This document shows positions 8,791 through 16,919 of a stretch of 64,000 nt of DNA, one piece after another. Source of the stretch: Leptothoe spongobia TAU-MAC 1115 (GTDB lineage Bacteria > Cyanobacteriota > Cyanobacteriia > Phormidesmidales > Phormidesmidaceae). A program made the translations under genes and the position numbers. Under the pieces are notes generated by a model. That model had not been told where the DNA came from. It saw nothing but the letters and a program-made list of their open reading frames with translations, and ran no database searches. The DNA is taken from NCBI RefSeq assembly GCF_018739885.1, contig NZ_JADOES010000002.1, positions 62,001 through 126,000 of the forward strand, written 5' to 3'. Numbering within the stretch: the stretch's first letter is position 1; each line of letters opens with the position of its first letter.

Positions 8791-8905
8791 GATCGCACCC
8801 CCATGTAAGGAATCATGCATAAAGCCACTGTAGTCAGCTGTAGTGGCTATTTTTGCCCATCAGCACCCTAAAATCGTTGCCGCATGCTTGCCTTAATATC
8901 GTCTT
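8791..8905 (+). promoter_or_regulatory. Duplicated leader L, copy 1 (upstream of WD40 gene)
   Basis: About 115 bases ending just after the start codon of the WD40 gene match 11742-11862 ahead of the CPBP gene at roughly three positions in four. Shared blocks are TAAGGAATC-TGC-TAAA, CCACTGTAGTCAG, GGCTATTTTT, and ATGCTTGCC with CTTGCC...ATCGTCT beyond the ATG. The two genes are otherwise unrelated, so the leader together with the first codons was copied as a unit. Confidence 0.7.
8823..8854 (+). terminator. Terminator-like hairpin inside the leader of the WD40 gene
   Basis: AGCCACTGTAG and CTGTAGTGGCT pair over 11 positions (two of them G-U) around a TCAG loop, followed by ATTTTT. The hairpin stands 30 bases before the start codon of the gene it precedes, and no plus-strand gene lies upstream. 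It may therefore act as an attenuator. The duplicated copy near 11774-11804 keeps the T-run but has lost several pairs. Confidence 0.5.
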
Positions 8906-11613
8906 CCACGTTTGCACCAGACGTTCTCTACGATGACCCGATCCACATTGACCTCACCCCAGAAGATAGAAATAATCTGCCCCACCAGTTTTTAGACATC
9001 GTCAAACAGCTTAATCAGAACTACCTCCATTGGCAGCACCTTCGAGCCACCCAGCAAGCCACCCACGCCACCTTTTATCTCTACACCCAACATGGCATCA
9101 AGCAGGCGGTCGATAAAGCCGCTGAGGCGGGTAATCCCATGGATCAGCAAAGGCTGCTGATCTTAGAAACCAACCTGGCATTGGCGACCATCAACTCACT
9201 GCTCCTCGCAGGGGAAGACTATCTCAACCTGGACCAGCTGCAAAACTGTAAAGACAGCATTGATACGGCTCTTTCCACCCTGTATGAGTTTGTCAAAACT
9301 CGGGAAAAGCTCAGCCAATCGCGGGACATTGCCCTTGAGAGTATTCGTCAGGACATTGTCAATGACAACGAGAGCAATCAGTATGCCACCTACGGAGTGA
9401 AGAAACTCTCATCGCTACGGCGGGATGCCAAAATTGATCCTCCCAATTTATACGTTGTCAGACAGCAACTCACGGCGTTGCAGGATGCCTTTATGGACAT
9501 CTGTCCAGAGGATATAGGTACCCAGTCTGCGGATACGATGGTCGGTGGTCGGTTGGACTCATTGTTATCCAATATCTTTATCGAGTTGGTGAAGCCCGAC
9601 GGCAAAATCACCACTAATCGGGCTAGCGCTGACGATGATTTGTCGGTCCTGGCTGACGGATCTGAACCGGTTGGCTTTTTCTCTCCCAATGGAGCCTATT
9701 ATCTGCAACAGATCTTTGAACCAGAAACGCCATCGGTCACAACAGCAAAAATCATTGAGGTGCAAACTGGCGAGGAACTACATACGATTAACTACACCGG
9801 GCGGTTTACGGCCATGGCATTTGCCAATGATGGTCACTATCTGGCCGTTGTTGTCGATAGCAGTGTCAAGGTTATCGATGTCTCCACGGGTCAAGATGTG
9901 GCGACGGTACAGCATCAAGGTCCCCTCCGATCTACCTGCTTTTCACCCGATGGTACCCACCTGGCGATGGTCTCTGTTGCCAAGGCTGTCAAAATTGTCG
10001 AAGTAGCCACGGGTAAAACCATTCGCACCCTGCCCGGAGGTGCCACCAATCTGGCAAAATCCCCACACTTTTCGCCTAGGGGGACGTATCTAGCCGTGCC
10101 CAGTGAACAAACAGTCAAGATACTGGCGGTAGCCACCGGGCATGAGGTCACCGCATTTCCCCATGATGGTTCGGTGGATGTGCTGGGGTTTTCGGCGGAT
10201 GAGGCCTACATTGCCACGACAACTGGGGCGAATACCCAAATCACCAAAGTATCTACCGGCAAGAAAATCACGTCCATCCTCCATCAAGGAAAGCTATGGG
10301 CCATTTGCTCTTCTCCCTTTGGCACCTATCTGGCCATTGGCTTGTGGGACCACACGATTAAGCTGATCAAGGTGGTCACCGAGACCGGTGGTAGAAGTGT
10401 GTACATCATTCACCATGAGGGGCCTGTTAATGGAGTGGCGTTCTCGGAGGATGGTGGTTATCTGGCAACAGTATCGGCAGATGGTACGGCTAATATTATC
10501 AAAGTGGCCACCGGCAGACGGGTGACGACGATTCGCCATGATGCGGATGCAGTGGCCCTGGCCTTTGCGGCCAATCGGTCCTATGTGGCGACGGCGGCTT
10601 TGGATGGCACGGTAAAGCTGTTGGAGTTGCCTCAGCTGGCGGATGAGAAAGGTGAAAATGGTGCATCCTCGGCAAATCCTCAGATAGAAGAGTCTGCCCT
10701 GGTACAAATGAATAAGGCGGAGGTATTTTTTAAGGCCTGGCGGATAGAACAGGCCAATGCCACTAGTTTTTATGAGTTTATGCTGGCTCAGGCGGAACAG
10801 GGGGGACTGTCGGCAAAATACAATGGACCCATTTTAGAGGCAAATCTGTTGTTGGAGGCGTTATTTTTCTTAGTGGCCAGTGCTGAGAAGAATTATCAAA
10901 CCATCAGTCCCTACCTGGCTGATTTGGAAAATGGTGAGCTGTATCTGCCTGCATTACAGGATCTCAGAGACAATGTATCGGCGGCGTTGTCGTCGCTTTA
11001 TGAGTTTATCCATAGTCGGATGCGGTTGGATGATGATAGCTATCCCCAGGCATTAGAACGGTTTCAGCGGGATATTGAGGTGGATGTCTATACGAGCCAG
11101 CTGATACTGACGATTTATGAGAAAATGCTGGCGTTTTTACGGTATGACGCCATTAAGCGGCGGAGTGAGTTTCGGACAATAAAGGGGATGCTGGATGAGA
11201 TGTTTGGCATCATTGATTCGTTGTTGCCGGATGAGGTGCGGCGGCAGCGAAATGGAGTAGCCAATGGGATGGCGAATAATATTTCGATTGCGGAGGCGCT
11301 GAGGGTGATTGAGGCGTTTGATTTGCAAGAAGTCGAACTGGTGCCCCTGTTGTCGAAGCTGAAGCATAGTGGTGTGATGAATGCTGCCATTGCGATGGCG
11401 GCAATGTCGAAGGTGACCTCGGCGACGGTGGTGGAGCTGTGTCGGGGGTTACCGGATGAGGCGATTAGTCAGCGGGTGGCGTTGTTGGCGCTGAAAAAGC
11501 GGCGGCGGACTCATTATATTGGGACGGTGATGCCATGGGTGAAGATTGCGCAGAGGGATGTTTTGTTGAGTAAGTTGGAGATGGCCCCAGTTAAGACTTG
11601 GTGGCGGCGATGA
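8884..11613 (+). CDS. WD40 beta-propeller flanked by two copies of a helical domain, unknown function
   Basis: 909 residues. Residues ~15-210 are helical. Residues ~262-585 are about eight WD40/PD40-like blades with recurring motifs such as FSPDGTHLAMVS and VKIVEVATG. Residues ~600-760 are a second helical domain that repeats the first: DTALSTLYEFVKTREKL and IALESIRQDI correspond to AALSSLYEFIHSRMRL and ALERFQRDI. A basic C-terminal segment (ALKKRRRTHYIGTVMP) follows. There is no signal peptide and no catalytic motif, which suggests an intracellular scaffold. The helical domain is not recognised. The start ATG 8884 is supported because the duplicated leader at the CPBP gene also carries an ATG at the same position. 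The neighbourhood contains STAND and TIR-like remnants, hinting at a signalling or defence origin. Confidence 0.7.
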   Translation: MLALISSSTFAPDVLYDDPIHIDLTPEDRNNLPHQFLDIVKQLNQNYLHWQHLRATQQATHATFYLYTQHGIKQAVDKAAEAGNPMDQQRLLILETNLALATINSLLLAGEDYLNLDQLQNCKDSIDTALSTLYEFVKTREKLSQSRDIALESIRQDIVNDNESNQYATYGVKKLSSLRRDAKIDPPNLYVVRQQLTALQDAFMDICPEDIGTQSADTMVGGRLDSLLSNIFIELVKPDGKITTNRASADDDLSVLADGSEPVGFFSPNGAYYLQQIFEPETPSVTTAKIIEVQTGEELHTINYTGRFTAMAFANDGHYLAVVVDSSVKVIDVSTGQDVATVQHQGPLRSTCFSPDGTHLAMVSVAKAVKIVEVATGKTIRTLPGGATNLAKSPHFSPRGTYLAVPSEQTVKILAVATGHEVTAFPHDGSVDVLGFSADEAYIATTTGANTQITKVSTGKKITSILHQGKLWAICSSPFGTYLAIGLWDHTIKLIKVVTETGGRSVYIIHHEGPVNGVAFSEDGGYLATVSADGTANIIKVATGRRVTTIRHDADAVALAFAANRSYVATAALDGTVKLLELPQLADEKGENGASSANPQIEESALVQMNKAEVFFKAWRIEQANATSFYEFMLAQAEQGGLSAKYNGPILEANLLLEALFFLVASAEKNYQTISPYLADLENGELYLPALQDLRDNVSAALSSLYEFIHSRMRLDDDSYPQALERFQRDIEVDVYTSQLILTIYEKMLAFLRYDAIKRRSEFRTIKGMLDEMFGIIDSLLPDEVRRQRNGVANGMANNISIAEALRVIEAFDLQEVELVPLLSKLKHSGVMNAAIAMAAMSKVTSATVVELCRGLPDEAISQRVALLALKKRRRTHYIGTVMPWVKIAQRDVLLSKLEMAPVKTWWRR

Positions 11614-11741
11614 TGATGATGATGATGGCTCGGTTATTGGTCAATTGTACGCCAGAGCCGGGGTGTCATGCTTGGGGCAAGGTCTTCGAGGTTGATGTAA
11701 GATATCTAGACTGACTGCGAACTGACAAGTCAGCGCTTGCG

Positions 11742-11862
11742 CTATCGCAACACCATTTAAGGAATCCTGCGTAAATCCACTGTAGTCAGTCGTAGCGGCT
11801 ATTTTTAGCCTATGAGCCCCCTTATATTATTGTATTGCAATATGCTTGCCTCACTATCGTCT
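11742..11862 (+). promoter_or_regulatory. Duplicated leader L, copy 2 (upstream of CPBP gene)
   Basis: Second copy of the leader at 8791-8905. It includes TTTAAGGAATCCTGCGTAAA, CCACTGTAGTCAGTCGTAG, CGGCTATTTTT and the ATGCTTGCC start context. The hairpin is weakened by uncompensated changes. The alignment places the true start of the downstream gene at 11842, not at the upstream ATG 11812. Confidence 0.68.
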
Positions 11863-13098
11863 AAACAGGAGAAATACATCCAGCAGATTTTGATGGGAAT
11901 GACATTTACGTTGCTCCCAATTATAATTTTTGGCCTTCTCCCTTCCCCTGCAGCAGGCGGGGAGACAGGGGGGACATACGTTACTGTTTATTCCATATTC
12001 GCCGTTGTTGTCCTGGGTTCTTTGATAGGAGGATTTATTCCTTTTATTAGAGGATGTATGGGATATGCCAAAGCCAAGGGATATGCAGCTGCTTGGGGTT
12101 GGTTTGGCCTATTCAACTGGTTGGGGCTATCCTTGCTGATTGTTATGCCTGATCGTAGAGGTGGTCTGGCAGCAGATGGGTTGGCAGAAGACGATGCACC
12201 GGAAAAGGTGTTTTCTAAAATCAATCTTGTAGGAATACTGCTCAAATATTTTGCCTTAGGCACGTTATATGCCATCCCAGTATTGATCGGGGCTCAGTTG
12301 AGTGGGCAAAATCTGGCTGAGATTAAGGTCAGTAACCAGATTGGAAACATCATTGGCATCGTTCTTGGCTCCCATTTTATAGTTATATTATTCAAAATGG
12401 CTCAGGCCATCAACCTGGATCTATCGGCCATTTTCGGATTAAAGCAGAAGACCAGCAGTCGCATGATAGGGTTCACGATCTTGTCAGCGGCAGCTCTTTT
12501 TACCTTTTCCTTCAGCTTTAATCGGGTTACATTATACGGTCTCTCCCATGTGTCCCCAGGCTACGTGGAGAATTATTTTGAAAGTACCCAAACCTTTACG
12601 AATATTCCAGAGCTAATCCTGTTCTTCTGCACCACCATCATCCTGGCCCCTTTGCTAGAAGAGTTTATCTTTCGGGGTGTTATTTTTCAGAAATGGGGAC
12701 TGCGATGGGGCGTGACCAGAGGCCTTGTCGCCTCATCGTTGCTATTTTCGGTTATTCATATTCGGTTTGACATTATTCCCATATTTTTGGGTGGACTGTT
12801 CTTAGCCTTGTTGTATATGAGGACCTCAAGCTTGGTGGCACCGATGCTATGCCACGCGCTCTATAATGCTACCGCTGTTGGTTGGAAAGCTATCAAGTTT
12901 TTTGGCCAACCAGCCGCTGAGCGGGAGACGGTTATGTCAGTGAGTGATTTTCAGAGTACGGTATCGCCATGGTTGGATCGATACGTGGTGGTAGCTGTAA
13001 TGTCTTTGTTTCTTTTGTTGTATCTGTTTTATAAACTGCTGCCTCGTCAGCATGAGTCTATGCCCTATCTGAGAAATCAGGCGTTGGTGGCGAAATAA
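11842..13098 (+). CDS. CPBP-family intramembrane metalloprotease (CAAX protease/Abi-like)
   Basis: 418 residues from ATG 11842; an in-frame ATG at 11812 would add ten residues but falls outside the leader homology. Multiple transmembrane helices are evident. The catalytic motifs of the CPBP/Rce1-like family are present: PLLEEFIFRGV (E-E-x3-R), a His in LLFSVIHIRFD, and PMLCHALYNA (H-x3-N). These define a glutamate/histidine intramembrane protease. In bacteria such proteins act in protein processing, bacteriocin self-immunity or phage-abortive functions, and the substrate here is unknown. The N-terminal ~170 residues form an additional membrane domain. A short TIR-like remnant follows directly in the same frame after the stop. 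Confidence 0.85.
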   Translation: MLASLSSKQEKYIQQILMGMTFTLLPIIIFGLLPSPAAGGETGGTYVTVYSIFAVVVLGSLIGGFIPFIRGCMGYAKAKGYAAAWGWFGLFNWLGLSLLIVMPDRRGGLAADGLAEDDAPEKVFSKINLVGILLKYFALGTLYAIPVLIGAQLSGQNLAEIKVSNQIGNIIGIVLGSHFIVILFKMAQAINLDLSAIFGLKQKTSSRMIGFTILSAAALFTFSFSFNRVTLYGLSHVSPGYVENYFESTQTFTNIPELILFFCTTIILAPLLEEFIFRGVIFQKWGLRWGVTRGLVASSLLFSVIHIRFDIIPIFLGGLFLALLYMRTSSLVAPMLCHALYNATAVGWKAIKFFGQPAAERETVMSVSDFQSTVSPWLDRYVVVAVMSLFLLLYLFYKLLPRQHESMPYLRNQALVAK

Positions 13099-13365
13099 GG
13101 TGTAGGCTTTCCTTCAGAAGAATTCCTCGTAGCATTGGAAACCTTTAAGGATAAAGATAAGCCCCTAATTTATACCTATTTCAAAGATGCTGCCATTAAT
13201 ATGAGCAGCATTACCCCAGAAATTATGACCCTGCTGAACTTCAAACAGACGCTTTCGGATATGGGGCATTTTTATCAAAACTATGCTGACAGCAACGATC
13301 TCAAACATCAATTTGGTGAGCAGCTGCTCAAAATATTGCCAAAACTAACCGACAAAGACTCGTAG
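13099..13365 (+). pseudogene. C-terminal fragment resembling a TIR-like signalling domain
   Basis: The frame just after the CPBP stop reads GFPSEEFLVALETFKDKDKP, then LIYTYFKDAAINMSSI, then FKQTLSDMGHFYQNYADSND and QFGEQLLKILPKL before stopping. The pattern (ALETFK...KP-hy-IYTYFKDA, ...L-x-F-x2-x-L...GHF-x2-Y...DLK-x2-F-x2-QL-x-KL) resembles the second half of TIR-like effector domains found with NACHT and WD40 proteins. The N-terminal half is absent and no start codon with a ribosome site is seen (first ATG 13201 is inside the domain; GTG options are weak). It is interpreted as a leftover of a larger gene. Whether it was once joined to the neighbouring WD40 gene is speculation. Confidence 0.5.
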
Positions 13366-13443
13366 GGTGCTGTTGCGGCCAAGCAAACGCACCGTTCCAA
13401 GGTTTAACGCTCGTTAGCGGTGCGTTAAGAACGGCACCCTACG
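13352..13443. repeat. Direct repeat R1, copy 1 (hairpin-forming)
   Basis: CGACAAAGACTCGTAGGGTG through AACGGCACCCTACG recurs at 13605-13694 almost base for base. The outer GTAGGGTGC/GCACCCTAC arms pair, and AACGCACCG/CGGTGCGTT pair inside. It includes the stop codon of the TIR-like fragment, so the second copy carries the tail of that frame too. Confidence 0.75.
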
Positions 13444-13506
13444 CTGGTGTCAAAAAGAGTTCATCAATCAAGAATATTTGTATATTACTCACATCTTGCA
13501 CCAATG

Positions 13507-13585
13507 TCGGTGGTGAGCCTCCAACCCACGCACGGTTCAAAACCGAACGCTAATTGAGTGCTGTCGCTCAAGCGACAAAGTCGGC
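13507..13585. repeat. Left arm of a ~79-bp imperfect inverted repeat
   Basis: GGTGGTGAGCCTCCAACCCA, CGGTTCAAAACCGAACGCTAA and GCGACAAAGTCGGCT are complementary to 13853-13933. Landmarks shared with the reverse complement of the right arm are GGTGGTGA, CCCACGC, GGTTCAAAACC, CGCTAAT and AGCGACAA. The arms enclose the second R1 copy and a small MITE-like element. Confidence 0.7.
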
Positions 13586-13604
13586 TAAAAGCCTGCTATA
13601 TCTA

Positions 13605-13694
13605 GCAAAGACTCGTAGGTGCTGTTGCTGCTAAGCAAACGCACCGTTCCAAGGTTTAACACTCGTTAGCGGTGCGTTAAGAACGGCACCTATA
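13605..13694. repeat. Direct repeat R1, copy 2
   Basis: AGCAAAGACTCGTAGGTGCT through GAACGGCACCTATA is near-identical to 13352-13443. A third, partial copy (CTCGTTAGCGGTGCGTTAAG, AACAGCACCCTACGC) stands at 13936-13973. Confidence 0.75.
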
Positions 13695-13737
13695 GGCACA
13701 AGACTTCTCACAGAGTAGGGGTTGAGAGATGGTTAAA

Positions 13738-13848
13738 AGCTCTATATAGCGGTTCTCATTCGCACTGAATACACTCGATTTTGAGGTTTCAGTGGTTGGC
13801 ACTATCAAGGTGTATTCAAAACAAGCCGGAACCGCTATATACAGAGCC
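13738..13848. repeat. ~110-bp MITE-like palindromic element
   Basis: GCTCTATATAGCGGTTC at the left end faces GAACCGCTATATACAGAGC at the right end. Inside, TGAATACAC faces GTGTATTCA. The arms pair over about 40 bases with a few mismatches around a ~30-base centre. There is no coding capacity. It may be a non-autonomous element or a large RNA hairpin. Confidence 0.6.
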
Positions 13849-13852
13849 TCAC

Positions 13853-13933
13853 AGCCAAGTTGTCGCTTTAGCAGACAGCCCCCGATTAGCGCTGGGTTTT
13901 GAACCTGGCGTGGGATACAGCTTCACCACCAAC
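13853..13933. repeat. Right arm of the ~79-bp inverted repeat
   Basis: AGCCAAGTTGTCGCTTTAGC through CAGCTTCACCACCAACC mirrors 13507-13585. The remainder of the gap up to 14155 holds the partial R1 copy at 13936-13973 and otherwise nothing recognisable. Confidence 0.7.
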
Positions 13934-14155
13934 CTAGCTCGTTAGCGGTGCGTTAAGAACAGCACCCTACGCTATACCCGTGCAAATTTCCTAACGTATG
14001 ACGACTCAAAAAAAGTACCCCCAAGGGTACTGCCGGAGATCCGACAGATCCTATATTCTCTAATCACGATTTAGATCAATAAGACAGTAAATTGGGGACC
14101 TGATTCAAAAAGAATCTGAAGTTTGATTGTTTAGAGACCTTGGAGAAATTAAAGA

Positions 14156-15088
14156 GTGGCTAGTAGAAATGTTCTAGATCCGACAAAATCTAGCTTTGAT
14201 ATTGACCGAGCCAGACAGCTCTTGTATCTGGGAAAATTAGCACGAAAACGCTTCAAGGCAGGGCCGGATCAGCTATTAAATAGTTTGCCTGGTGAATCTG
14301 GCTCTGATTATACAGTTTTGCAAGATCTGCTGTTCTCACAAATATTTTTCTTGCGGAAGAAGTCAGTTGTTTTTGGCTTTGTCGCTCAGCGAGATAATGA
14401 GTTTTTCATTGTTTTTAGAGGGTCTCAAACCATCGGAGACTGGGTCTCGAACACACGATTTTATCAGTCTTGGAAACCTTTAGAAGTAGAAGTTCCAGGG
14501 AAATCAGACCCGGTTGCGGTCCCAGGCTATGTCCATAAGGGATTTAGAGCACAATATACACGTCCAGATCCAAAACGACCGGCAGGTTTACAGTCAATTT
14601 CAGAGTCAATTCGTACCACCTTTGCAAAACACTTTGATGAAAGTAAGCCGATTGATCAGCGGCGGATTTACATTGCCGGTCACAGTTTGGGCGGAGCATT
14701 AGCCACATTAGCCGCCGCTGAGCTTAGGACTATTTACAAAGACGCGGAGATTTATTTATATACCAGTGCCAGTCCCCGTGTAGGGAATAGTGATTTTGAG
14801 GATTTCTTTGATGCGGAAGGGAAATCAGAAGGGATCAAGAAAACCAAGGCATTTCGGATTTTTAATACCGTAGATGCCGTACCTAACTTACCCCCACGTT
14901 TTGAGTCTCCCATGGAGGGGCCTAAATATGTACATGTGGGTGAGCCGTTTGCTTTTACTAACAATAGTCGTGGACGGCTGCCTCAAAGGTTGCAATACCA
15001 ACATACGTTACCTATCTATGCCTGTGCATTAGGATTAGATCCTGAAGACTACAGGTATGATGACAAGCCATTGCCGTTTAACTGCTAG
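14156..15088 (+). CDS. Class 3 lipase family protein (alpha/beta hydrolase)
   Basis: 310 residues from GTG 14156, preceded by GGAGA at a suitable distance. The nucleophile elbow is IAGHSLGGALATL, with Ser177. The acid is Asp240 in FNTVDAVPNLPP and the base is His283 in QYQHTLPIY, in the correct order for a lipase_3 triad. The lid/oxyanion segment FFIVFRGSQTIGDWVSNTRF precedes them. The family hydrolyses acyl esters such as triacylglycerols or membrane lipids. No signal peptide is present, so the enzyme is probably cytosolic or membrane-associated. It faces the convergent TerD gene with only 40 bases between stops. Confidence 0.88.
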   Translation: MASRNVLDPTKSSFDIDRARQLLYLGKLARKRFKAGPDQLLNSLPGESGSDYTVLQDLLFSQIFFLRKKSVVFGFVAQRDNEFFIVFRGSQTIGDWVSNTRFYQSWKPLEVEVPGKSDPVAVPGYVHKGFRAQYTRPDPKRPAGLQSISESIRTTFAKHFDESKPIDQRRIYIAGHSLGGALATLAAAELRTIYKDAEIYLYTSASPRVGNSDFEDFFDAEGKSEGIKKTKAFRIFNTVDAVPNLPPRFESPMEGPKYVHVGEPFAFTNNSRGRLPQRLQYQHTLPIYACALGLDPEDYRYDDKPLPFNC

Positions 15089-15128
15089 TCATTTATCTCT
15101 CCCTAGCTATACTGATACAGCAACTCAT

Positions 15129-15653
15129 TTAGGTTTTCAACGAGCTGGGTTCGAGGTGGGAAGCCAACTGCCATTGGGTATCGGTGCGTTCCAAGGTAGC
15201 GACCAAAAGGGTGGTCACCCCTTGCCATTGTGGATTGGACAGAGCACGATTTAGCAACACTTGTTTATTAGCGCTATTGAGGAGACGCCAAAAGGCATTT
15301 TGGGTTTGGCTAAAGTCTTGTTGTTGCTCTTCGCCGCAGTCAATATTGACAACAAAAATAAGCTTGGTGATATTGACAGGCAGTTTTAGCAAATTGATCA
15401 AGAGCTGTTCGTCATCGCCCTCGCCTTCACCAGTAATGCTGTCATTGAGCAACTGGATCGCACCCGATTGATGGCGAGGATGCCCTGCATAAATCAGCCC
15501 CTCTTTCCCGGCTACTAGTTTGCCGCTAGTGTCCAGCGCTAATACAGCCATGTCTAAATCCAGCTCTGTCTCAGATTGGGCATCCCATCCGAGACCACAC
15601 TGTAGCAGAGAGACATGTTTGGGGAGAGATTGGGTGACAGGGTCTGAAGTCAT
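15129..15653 (-). CDS. TerD-family (tellurium resistance/stress) domain protein
   Basis: 174 residues. The hallmark of the Ca2+-binding TerD fold is the segment LQCGLGWDAQSETELDLDMA, where acidic residues after GWD form the metal site, followed by VLALDTSGKLVAG. Later landmarks are DDEQLLINLLKLPVNITKL, then VVNIDCGEEQQQDF and VATLERTDTQWQLAS. TerD proteins are cytoplasmic, bind calcium and appear in stress, phage-response and biosynthetic operons. The acidic insert SITGEGEGDDEQ is typical. The ABC-2 permease gene lies 49 bases upstream on the same strand and may be co-transcribed with it. No other ter genes are in the window. Confidence 0.85.
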   Translation of the reverse strand: MTSDPVTQSLPKHVSLLQCGLGWDAQSETELDLDMAVLALDTSGKLVAGKEGLIYAGHPRHQSGAIQLLNDSITGEGEGDDEQLLINLLKLPVNITKLIFVVNIDCGEEQQQDFSQTQNAFWRLLNSANKQVLLNRALSNPQWQGVTTLLVATLERTDTQWQLASHLEPSSLKT

Positions 15654-15702
15654 TGGTCTTAACTATGCTCAACTGATGGTGATCTATTTTTGCTCGTTTT
15701 GG

Positions 15703-16494
15703 TTAGAGCTGTCGCTCCAAATGCAGCATACGACGGTATGACAACCAACCGGTCACGACCATGAGTAGCGCAAACATGCTTAGAAAACGGATATGTCCAC
15801 CGGCGGGTTCGCCTGCCATGGTGAGCGTGAGCGCCTCGGTCATGTGAAAAATTGGATTAAACCGGGCTAGCTGCAACAGGGAGTCTGGAAAGATAGCGGT
15901 GGGCATAAAGGCACCGCCAAGGATCAATAATGGCACCCCAAAGGCGGCCACTAGAGCATTGACATCTTCGGTCCGACGGGCAAACTGGGTACCGAGAATA
16001 AAGCCGACACCGACATAGGCCAGGATGCTGAGTAGAATAATCAGCATCGCTAGGGGCCAGGGGCCGGGAAAAATGGCTCCAAGGCTAAGCGCGATCGCAA
16101 ACACAAGCAACGCCTGCCCCACCCCAATGGCACTATGGGCCACCACGATCCCTAAAAAATAGGACACCCCCCGCAGTGGTGACAGGAATAACCGCTTGAG
16201 CGTATTTTGCTCCCGCTCAGCCACCACGGTAGCCACGCTCCCCCCTAAACAGCTAAAAAACAGCGCTGCCCCCACCAACGTCGGCGGAGCCACCACCTCC
16301 AGGGCATCGGCAAACTCTAATGAAGCCCGTTCTGCCGTGATCGCCCCATTCAGAAATAGGAGCAATGTGGGAAAAATAGCCCAAAAAATCAGGCTTCGTC
16401 GCCGTCTCACCAACTCAAGTAAAATTCGCTGGGCCACAGCTCCAATTTCTCGCCAATACCGGATAATTTGAGCTGTCAAATAGGCCATAAACAT
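15703..16494 (-). CDS. ABC-2 type transporter permease
   Basis: 263 residues with six predicted membrane helices. The N-terminus has the usual basic amphipathic stretch (LVRRRRSLIFWAIFPTLLLF). The loop VVAEREQNTLKRLFLSPL is the coupling signature of ABC-2 permeases, and QFARRTEDVNALVAAFGVPL, followed by a glycine-rich helix and NPIFHMTEALTL, is also typical. Such permeases export lipids, polysaccharides or drugs together with a separate ATPase. None is encoded next to it in this window, so the partner must be elsewhere. A start two codons later (ATG 16488) is possible. Confidence 0.85.
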   Translation of the reverse strand: MFMAYLTAQIIRYWREIGAVAQRILLELVRRRRSLIFWAIFPTLLLFLNGAITAERASLEFADALEVVAPPTLVGAALFFSCLGGSVATVVAEREQNTLKRLFLSPLRGVSYFLGIVVAHSAIGVGQALLVFAIALSLGAIFPGPWPLAMLIILLSILAYVGVGFILGTQFARRTEDVNALVAAFGVPLLILGGAFMPTAIFPDSLLQLARFNPIFHMTEALTLTMAGEPAGGHIRFLSMFALLMVVTGWLSYRRMLHLERQL

Positions 16495-16619
16495 TGCGCC
16501 GCTGCAGGACTTTATAGTTTAAGATTTGTACCAAACTTGATTTATATCAAACTTTGGCTAGTCATCCTCTAAATGCACTTTAAGGAATCAAACTTCGGGT
16601 CTCAACTCAAAGCGGGAAA

Positions 16620-16745
16620 TTTTCCTCAGGATAGAATCCAGAATTCAGGAGTCAGAATCCAGTCCCTCACTGATTTCTGACTCCTGGCTCCTGACTCCCC
16701 ACCTGGTCAGGGTTTCCCGGCTTAAATGGGTACCCCAAACTTCAA
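16620..16745. repeat. Inverted repeat CAGGAGTCAGAA plus interspersed repeat R4, copy 1
   Basis: CAGGAGTCAGAA (16646-16657) and TTCTGACTCCTG (16675-16686) are perfect 12-base complements. They are followed by GGTTTCCCGGCTTAAATGGG and TACCCC (16711-16737). The TTCCCGGCTTAAATTGATACC motif recurs at 34006-34043 and 43998-44032, each time with CAGGAG close by. The rest of 16495-16919 is the divergent promoter region of the permease and the flavoprotein, with no further recognisable site. Confidence 0.65.
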
Positions 16746-16919
16746 TCGGTTTCAATTTTTGGATATCCAGACGTTCCGTCCATACCGCATCATTTTTGAA
16801 TCTCATTGACTTTTCGCTGCTCAGCATAGTCGTTAACAGGCTGGTCCACTTTGATTACGTTTGAACAAATTAAATACAGCCATCGACAATCCATGCAGCC
16901 TGAGGTCTCCGTATAGGTT

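Noticed and set aside
13507..13933. Possible tRNA or tRNA-like fossil suggested by GGTTCAAAACC
   Set aside because: No acceptor, D or anticodon arms could be folded in the expected spacing; the motif is part of an inverted repeat.
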